Source: a virus. Taken from it: a stretch of DNA of 42,590 nt. Below the pieces are notes generated by a model, which worked only from the letters and a program-made list of their open reading frames with translations, did no database searches and had not been told where the DNA came from. Below are positions 37,732 through 42,590 of the stretch, piece after piece (the stretch's first letter is position 1; the number at the start of each line of letters is the position of its first letter). Position numbers and translations under genes: made by a program. The stretch is from positions 1 through 42,590 of the IMG/VR virus record IMGVR_UViG_3300047321_000105. One strand, written 5' to 3'.

Positions 37732-40049
37732 TGCTCATCAACAAGAGTATCCCCAGCCTGTTCAACGGTGTCAGCCAGCAGCCCCCTACGCTTCGCCACG
37801 ACACCCAGGCTGAACTCAGTGAGAACGCCTATCCGTCCATCGCTACTGGACTCCGCAAGCGGCCCCCGCTGTCTTACTTGGCGCTTCTCACTCGCTCCAC
37901 TATCAGCAACGCAGCGGTCCACATCATCAACCGCTCCACGACTGAGCGCTATGTGGTCTTTGGGACCAATGGCGGTATCCAGGTGTACAGCCTTCTGGAT
38001 GGCTCACCGCGCACCGTGAGTTTCCCTAACGGGGCTGGTTACCTTGCATCAGCATCTCCCAGTACTGAACATCGGATGGTCACGGTGGCGGACTATACGT
38101 TCGTGCTGAACACGTCCATCCCCGTGCAGCCCACAGCAGCCACCGCTGCGAACCCCGCTAATGTGGCGTGGTTCTACGTCAACAGCTTCCAGGCGAACAC
38201 CTTCATCACCATCACGGTGGATGGGACGAGCGCGCAGTACGGTATCCGTGGGGACACCTCTAACGATACCGGCACGGTAGCTACAGGCATCGCTACGGCC
38301 CTCCAGACCGCTCTGGGTGGTGGCTACACGGTGACCGCTAACAGCCCCATTGCAGGGCTTGTTCAGGTGGTCAAGAGCGCTGGTGCAATCAGCTCTGCCT
38401 CCAGCTCAGATACCTACGGCAACACGCTCATTGTTGACCTGTATAACCCGGTTCAGACCTTCTCCAGGCTGCCCCCTTCGTTCGTCACTGGTTACACGCT
38501 GGAGATTGTTGGGACCCCCACAGATGGCACCAGCAGCTACTACGTGGAGTTCAAGGGCAGCTCATGGGTGGAAGCAGTCAAGCCTGGGCTGTCTAACGGC
38601 TTCAATGCTGCAACCATGCCGCATCAACTCATCCGGCAGGCTGATGGGACCTTCGTGTTTCAAGAGGTGTCGTGGGAGTCCCGCAAGGTTGGGGATAGCA
38701 CCACCAACCCTGCACCTTCGTTCCTGAACCGGAACATCGCAGACATCTTCTACTACCGTGGTCGGCTGGGTTTCCTGGCTGACGAGAACGTGTGCATGTC
38801 GCGCGCTGGTGAGTATTACAACTTCTGGGGCAAGTCAGCCACAGCGGTAATCGACACGGACCCTATTGACACCAACGTTGGGACCAACAAGGTTTCCATC
38901 CTGAAGTACGCGGTCCCGTTCGATAAGAGCCTCCTGCTGTTCTCCGATCAGACCCAGTTCCAGCTCACGGGCGGTCAGGAGCTGATGAGCCCCAAGACGG
39001 TCAAGGCTGATGTGGCCACGGAGTTTGATAGCGGGACCGCAGCGCGTCCTGTAGGGCTGGGCCAGGCGGTGTACTTCGGTGTAACGGTGGGCTCCCATAC
39101 GGGGGTTCGTGAGTACTACGTGGACGCCACCACGCTCACCAACGATGCAACGGATGTGACCGCTCATGTACCCACGTACATCCCTGCGAACCTCTACAGC
39201 CTGGCTGCAAGTTCATCTGAGGATGTCATCTTTGCGCTATGCAGGGATGAGCCTAATGCGGTCTACGTGTACAAGTTCTTCTGGTCTGGGAATCAGAAGC
39301 AGCAGAGCGCGTGGTTCAAATTCGTGTTCGACTCTGGCACCTCAGTGCTGGGCGCGGAGTTCATCAATAACAAGTGCTACTTCATCCTGAACAGGGCTGA
39401 TGGGACGTACCTGGAAACGATGGACCTCCAGACAGACCTCTCTGATGCGGGCATTGGCTTCATCGTTCATCTGGACCATCGGGTGTATGTGAGTGGGTCC
39501 TACGACTCCACTAGTAACCTGACGACCTTCACGCTTCCCTTCGCGGTTGCAGCTTCAGGGTATTCAATGGTAGCTGGCCCTGCCTTCACTGGAAAGGTTG
39601 GGAAGAAGATTGCGTTCACTGCTAACGGCGGATACACGGTGACAGCTCCGGGTAACTGGACCGCTGGGCCTGTGTTCTTCGGTCAGGACTACTCGATGCG
39701 TTATGTGTTTTCGGAGCAGTACGCGAAGGACCAGAACCAGGTGGCGATGACGAACGGCAAGCTCAAGCTGCGCCGCTTCTATCTCGACTACACAAAGACT
39801 GGCTACTTCCGCACGGAGGTGCAGCCGAAGGCCCGCGACACGTACACGTATGTATTCAGTGGCCACACGCTAGGGACCAGCTCAGCAACTCTCGGTGTCC
39901 CCTCAATCGAGTCAGGGACCTTCAAGTTCCCCGTTATGACCGCGAATGAGGGCGCTCGGATTGAGGTCATCAATGACTCGTATCTTCCGTCCATCTTCCA
40001 GTCCGCGGGCTGGGATGCTGAGTTCGTCACCTTCGGGAGGCGCGTGTGA
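37731..40049 (+). CDS. Tail tubular protein B (nozzle), T7 gp12-like
   Basis: 772 residues (T7 gp12 is 794). The start at 37731 (TAATG) is preferred to an upstream in-frame start because NKSIPSLFNGVSQQPPTLRH is the family N-terminus. Other blocks: VSWESRKVGD, FYYRGRLGFLADENVCMSRA and LKYAVPFDKSLLLFSDQTQF. Forms the tail nozzle to which the spike attaches. The end overlaps the next gene by GTGA. Confidence 0.95.
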   Translation: MLINKSIPSLFNGVSQQPPTLRHDTQAELSENAYPSIATGLRKRPPLSYLALLTRSTISNAAVHIINRSTTERYVVFGTNGGIQVYSLLDGSPRTVSFPNGAGYLASASPSTEHRMVTVADYTFVLNTSIPVQPTAATAANPANVAWFYVNSFQANTFITITVDGTSAQYGIRGDTSNDTGTVATGIATALQTALGGGYTVTANSPIAGLVQVVKSAGAISSASSSDTYGNTLIVDLYNPVQTFSRLPPSFVTGYTLEIVGTPTDGTSSYYVEFKGSSWVEAVKPGLSNGFNAATMPHQLIRQADGTFVFQEVSWESRKVGDSTTNPAPSFLNRNIADIFYYRGRLGFLADENVCMSRAGEYYNFWGKSATAVIDTDPIDTNVGTNKVSILKYAVPFDKSLLLFSDQTQFQLTGGQELMSPKTVKADVATEFDSGTAARPVGLGQAVYFGVTVGSHTGVREYYVDATTLTNDATDVTAHVPTYIPANLYSLAASSSEDVIFALCRDEPNAVYVYKFFWSGNQKQQSAWFKFVFDSGTSVLGAEFINNKCYFILNRADGTYLETMDLQTDLSDAGIGFIVHLDHRVYVSGSYDSTSNLTTFTLPFAVAASGYSMVAGPAFTGKVGKKIAFTANGGYTVTAPGNWTAGPVFFGQDYSMRYVFSEQYAKDQNQVAMTNGKLKLRRFYLDYTKTGYFRTEVQPKARDTYTYVFSGHTLGTSSATLGVPSIESGTFKFPVMTANEGARIEVINDSYLPSIFQSAGWDAEFVTFGRRV

Positions 40050-40501
40050 TTATCCGCCAGGCAACTGAAGCGGACTGTCACGTTCTCTTTCCGAAGCTCC
40101 GCAAGCAGGACCGTGTGGAGATTGAGCTGTCCTCAGGTGACCCTACGGTGGGCGTGATGCTGCGCTCACTTGAGATGTCCGATGAGGCGTGGGTGGCCGT
40201 GGGTGACTCTGGAGAACCCTTCGGCATCTACGGGGTGACCACGGTGGATGGCATGGGGAGCCCCTGGATGGTGGCCACCCCTGAGGTCTACCAGCACACC
40301 AAGGCTCTCGTTAAGGATGGCCGGAAGTGGGTCGCTGAGATTCTCCCGCGTTACCCGATGCTGTTCAACTTCGTCCACGCGGAGAACACCCGTTCCATCG
40401 CTTGGCTCCGCGCTTTGGGCTTCACTCTTGGTGAGATGGTTCCTCAGTACGGAGCCCACAAAGCTCCATTCATTTTCTTTCACAGGGAACGCCATGTGTG
40501 A
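40046..40501 (+). CDS. gp13-like protein with GNAT-type fold
   Basis: A 151-residue protein, GTG start. Placed exactly where T7 has gp13 (138 aa) and with the acetyltransferase-like look of that family: IIRQATEADCHVLFPKL, then EPFGIYGV and FVHAENTRSIAWLRALGFTL. In T7 it is needed for virion morphogenesis; catalytic acetyl transfer is not shown. Confidence 0.85.
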   Translation: MIIRQATEADCHVLFPKLRKQDRVEIELSSGDPTVGVMLRSLEMSDEAWVAVGDSGEPFGIYGVTTVDGMGSPWMVATPEVYQHTKALVKDGRKWVAEILPRYPMLFNFVHAENTRSIAWLRALGFTLGEMVPQYGAHKAPFIFFHRERHV

Positions 40502-41054
40502 ACCAGCAACAATCAGCACACTTACCGCGCTGACTGTAGCCAGTATGGCAGCGAGCGCTGCTGGCGCAGTGGCTACGTATGTGCAGGGCAGCGAAGCAGC
40601 GCGTAGGCAGACTAACGCCACGCAGCAGGCCTATGACGCTTCAGTGGGTCAAATTCGCAACCAGCAAACTCAGGAGTCCCAGCAGGCAGCCGAACAGATG
40701 TCTGAGCGGGCTCGCCAGGCGATGATCGAAACGGGACACCTCCAGTCCCTTGCGAATGACTCAGGGACCAACGGCGGTGGCAGCAATGACCGCGTGACCA
40801 ACGAAGCGAACTTCAATGCTGGCCAGGACATCGCAGCAATGCAGCAGAACGCATCCTCAGCTCAACGTCAGCTAGCAGAGCAGGCAACCGGAAGCTACGC
40901 ACAGGCGGCTACAAGGGATGCGAGCATCCAGCAGCCAAGCCTGATTGGTACTGGCCTCCAGATTGTGGGCTCTTCGCTGTCATCGTACAGCTCTCTTCAG
41001 GGTGCGAAGCTTCGTGCTTCTGGAAGCATCCCGCAGTACAACTCCACCACGTAA
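40494..41054 (+). CDS. Internal virion protein, gp14-like
   Basis: 186 residues (T7 gp14 is 196). A hydrophobic Ala-rich N-terminus (STLTALTVASMAASAAGAVA) then Gln/Ser/Asn-rich helical repeats such as QQAAEQMSERARQAM. Start at 40494 inside the previous gene. In T7, gp14 is ejected and sits in the outer membrane to form the DNA channel. Placement and composition fit. Confidence 0.9.
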   Translation: MCEPATISTLTALTVASMAASAAGAVATYVQGSEAARRQTNATQQAYDASVGQIRNQQTQESQQAAEQMSERARQAMIETGHLQSLANDSGTNGGGSNDRVTNEANFNAGQDIAAMQQNASSAQRQLAEQATGSYAQAATRDASIQQPSLIGTGLQIVGSSLSSYSSLQGAKLRASGSIPQYNSTT

Positions 41055-41072
41055 CTCTATCTGAGGATAGGA

Positions 41073-42590
41073 ATGCCACCTAATAACCCGCAGTCCATCA
41101 CAGCACGACCGGCAGGAGGCCCTGGCCAACGTCAGGTTCTCTTCCAACCCCAGGAGCGGGTGGTGGACACCTACGCAGCGCCCAGCCAGGACACAGCACT
41201 TAACGGGTTCATTGAGGGTCTCAAGAGCTTCAACCCAGCGCTGAATCAGTACGTCAACCTTCAGAACCAGAAGGATGCCACTGCGGCATTCAAGGAGGGC
41301 ACCGCTCAGGGACAACTGGCTGACGCTGGTCTAACTGACGCACAGACTGGTGGGATCAAGGTTCCGCCACCTCCTGACAACCTGAAGATTGACCCAGCGT
41401 TTAGCGATACGTTTGCCGCTGGTTACCGCAACTCGGTGGGCGCGAAGATTGGCAATCAGGTCCAGACGGACATCCTGAGCGCCTATGCGCAGCATAAGAA
41501 CACCGATGGCTTCGACCCTGAGCAGTTCCTGCATGAGCAGGTAGCGAGCCACACGGCAGGCATCACGGACCCGGCTATCGTAGATCAAGTGTCCAAGAGC
41601 GTGGCCACTACGGCTGACCATGTTCGCCAGGACTACGCTCAGGTCCAGCTCCAGCGCCTGAAGGAGACCGCAGTAGGGAATCTCTCTGCTGTGGCTGATG
41701 GCGTGCTGGACCCCAGCAAGCCGCTCTCCCAGATGTGGGATGGTGTCCAGAAGGTCCTGGAACCGATGCGTGGTCAGATGGGCATGATGACCCGCCCTGA
41801 GATGGCTGACATGCTACTGGACAAGATCAACAACTTGTCTACCCAGGCGGGAGGCCGTCCCGAACTCTTCGACCTCTTCAGCCAATTCAAAGACCCCACC
41901 ACGGGCCTGACGTTGCAGCAGATGAACCCGAAGATTCAGACGGAGGCCACACGCCTCCAGCATCGGGCTACCGAAGAGCAGAACCAGCGCATTGAGCAGG
42001 GGCAGCAGACGGACTTCTTCAAGAAGACTGTTGCCGATGAGGATGCAGCTAGTAACGGGAAGGAGCCTGACATCCAGGACTTCGTGAACCGCATTGGTCC
42101 GCTGAATCAGTTCAAGACTGCCAGCGCTGCCTTGGGCGAGTACCGGCGCTTGCAGGGCATCGCTGACAAGGCTCAAGGGGATGCGCAGGCGGTCCAGGCG
42201 GTTGGCAATGGTACGGCATGGGCGCTCGATAAGAAGACCGCTCAGGGGGCTCTGGACACGGCACAGCAGCCTGACGTGAACACCCTCATGCAGGTAGCCA
42301 GCAGCGCATCGGCAGGGGACCCTTCACAGCTCCCTCAGGTGCAGCAGGCCATCAAGTCCATCACGGACATCACGGGGCGCTCTGGCCGCAGTGACCTCGC
42401 TAACACCAACCTCAAGGCTCTCATTGATGGAACCGTAAATGCAGTCCCTCCGAAAGATGGTCAGCCTTCGAGTCAGTTTAAGCTGGCGGCAGCGCTTTAT
42501 GCTGGTCTACCTGACCAACTTCGCTCACTCTATTTCGATGAGAAGGCTGCGGCCCTCTTTGGCTCCTACAGCAAGGACCGCTCGGCTGGC
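41073..42590 (+). CDS. Internal virion protein, gp15-like, N-terminal part
   Basis: GAGGATAGG stands just before the ATG at 41073. The frame runs to the right edge and continues in frame at base 1 (42465 corresponds to base 2). About 506 residues are in this part; the complete protein has 977. The start PPNNPQSITARPAGGPGQRQ is a disordered leader. The rest is helical, Gln/Ala/Lys-rich, without membrane segments. The lysozyme-like domain is on the other part (1-1543). Confidence 0.9.
   Translation, partial: MPPNNPQSITARPAGGPGQRQVLFQPQERVVDTYAAPSQDTALNGFIEGLKSFNPALNQYVNLQNQKDATAAFKEGTAQGQLADAGLTDAQTGGIKVPPPPDNLKIDPAFSDTFAAGYRNSVGAKIGNQVQTDILSAYAQHKNTDGFDPEQFLHEQVASHTAGITDPAIVDQVSKSVATTADHVRQDYAQVQLQRLKETAVGNLSAVADGVLDPSKPLSQMWDGVQKVLEPMRGQMGMMTRPEMADMLLDKINNLSTQAGGRPELFDLFSQFKDPTTGLTLQQMNPKIQTEATRLQHRATEEQNQRIEQGQQTDFFKKTVADEDAASNGKEPDIQDFVNRIGPLNQFKTASAALGEYRRLQGIADKAQGDAQAVQAVGNGTAWALDKKTAQGALDTAQQPDVNTLMQVASSASAGDPSQLPQVQQAIKSITDITGRSGRSDLANTNLKALIDGTVNAVPPKDGQPSSQFKLAAALYAGLPDQLRSLYFDEKAAALFGSYSKDRSAG
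42464..42590. repeat. 127-bp end overlap, right copy (assembly)
   Basis: Identical to bases 1-127; see the left copy. It marks the join of the circular contig. Confidence 0.9.

Overview
The window is the essentially complete genome of a T7-like podovirus (Autographiviridae-type) that also carries lysogeny genes. The first and last 127 bases are identical (1-127 = 42464-42590), and one reading frame runs off the right edge and back in at the left. The contig is therefore a circularised assembly of about 42,463 bp, and its ends are not the virion ends. Every gene but one reads left to right. The host cannot be named from sequence alone. A pseudomonad or other Pseudomonadota host is suggested by the phage promoters, which resemble those I recall for the Pseudomonas putida phage gh-1, by GC-rich codon use, and by spanin, amidase and ArdA genes.

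Layout. (1) 41073 through the circle point to 10873: internal core proteins (gp15-like carrying a lysozyme domain, gp16-like), a small HExxH protein, tail spike, holin, small terminase, large terminase. (2) 10874-11800: non-coding junction with a phage promoter, inverted and direct repeats, a terminator, a likely host promoter and one minus-strand membrane gene; the terminal repeat should lie here. (3) 11849-14373: small early genes including ArdA antirestriction. (4) 14374-16962: lysogeny block with a small basic ORF, a MarR-like regulator, a tyrosine integrase, a tRNA-derived attP inside the integrase 3' end, and terminators. (5) 16962-32650: phage RNA polymerase, then DNA metabolism (SSB, endonuclease I, amidase, primase-helicase, DNA polymerase, exonuclease) mixed with a GH24 endolysin, an HNH endonuclease, a C5 methyltransferase, nested spanins and a nucleotidyltransferase. 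(6) 32698-41054: a late promoter, then portal, scaffold, capsid, terminator, tail tubular A and B, gp13-like and gp14-like.

How it works together. Host RNA polymerase should start the early block. Five copies of a T7-class promoter then serve the phage RNA polymerase, one of them directly upstream of its own gene. Because attP lies between the integrase and the RNA polymerase gene, integration places the early promoter and the polymerase gene at opposite ends of the prophage. A terminator sits between the rebuilt tRNA and the polymerase gene. I read this arrangement, together with the MarR-like regulator and the arm-type repeats around attP, as a lysogeny switch built into a T7-like genome. 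That reading is inference and is the most interesting aspect of the window.
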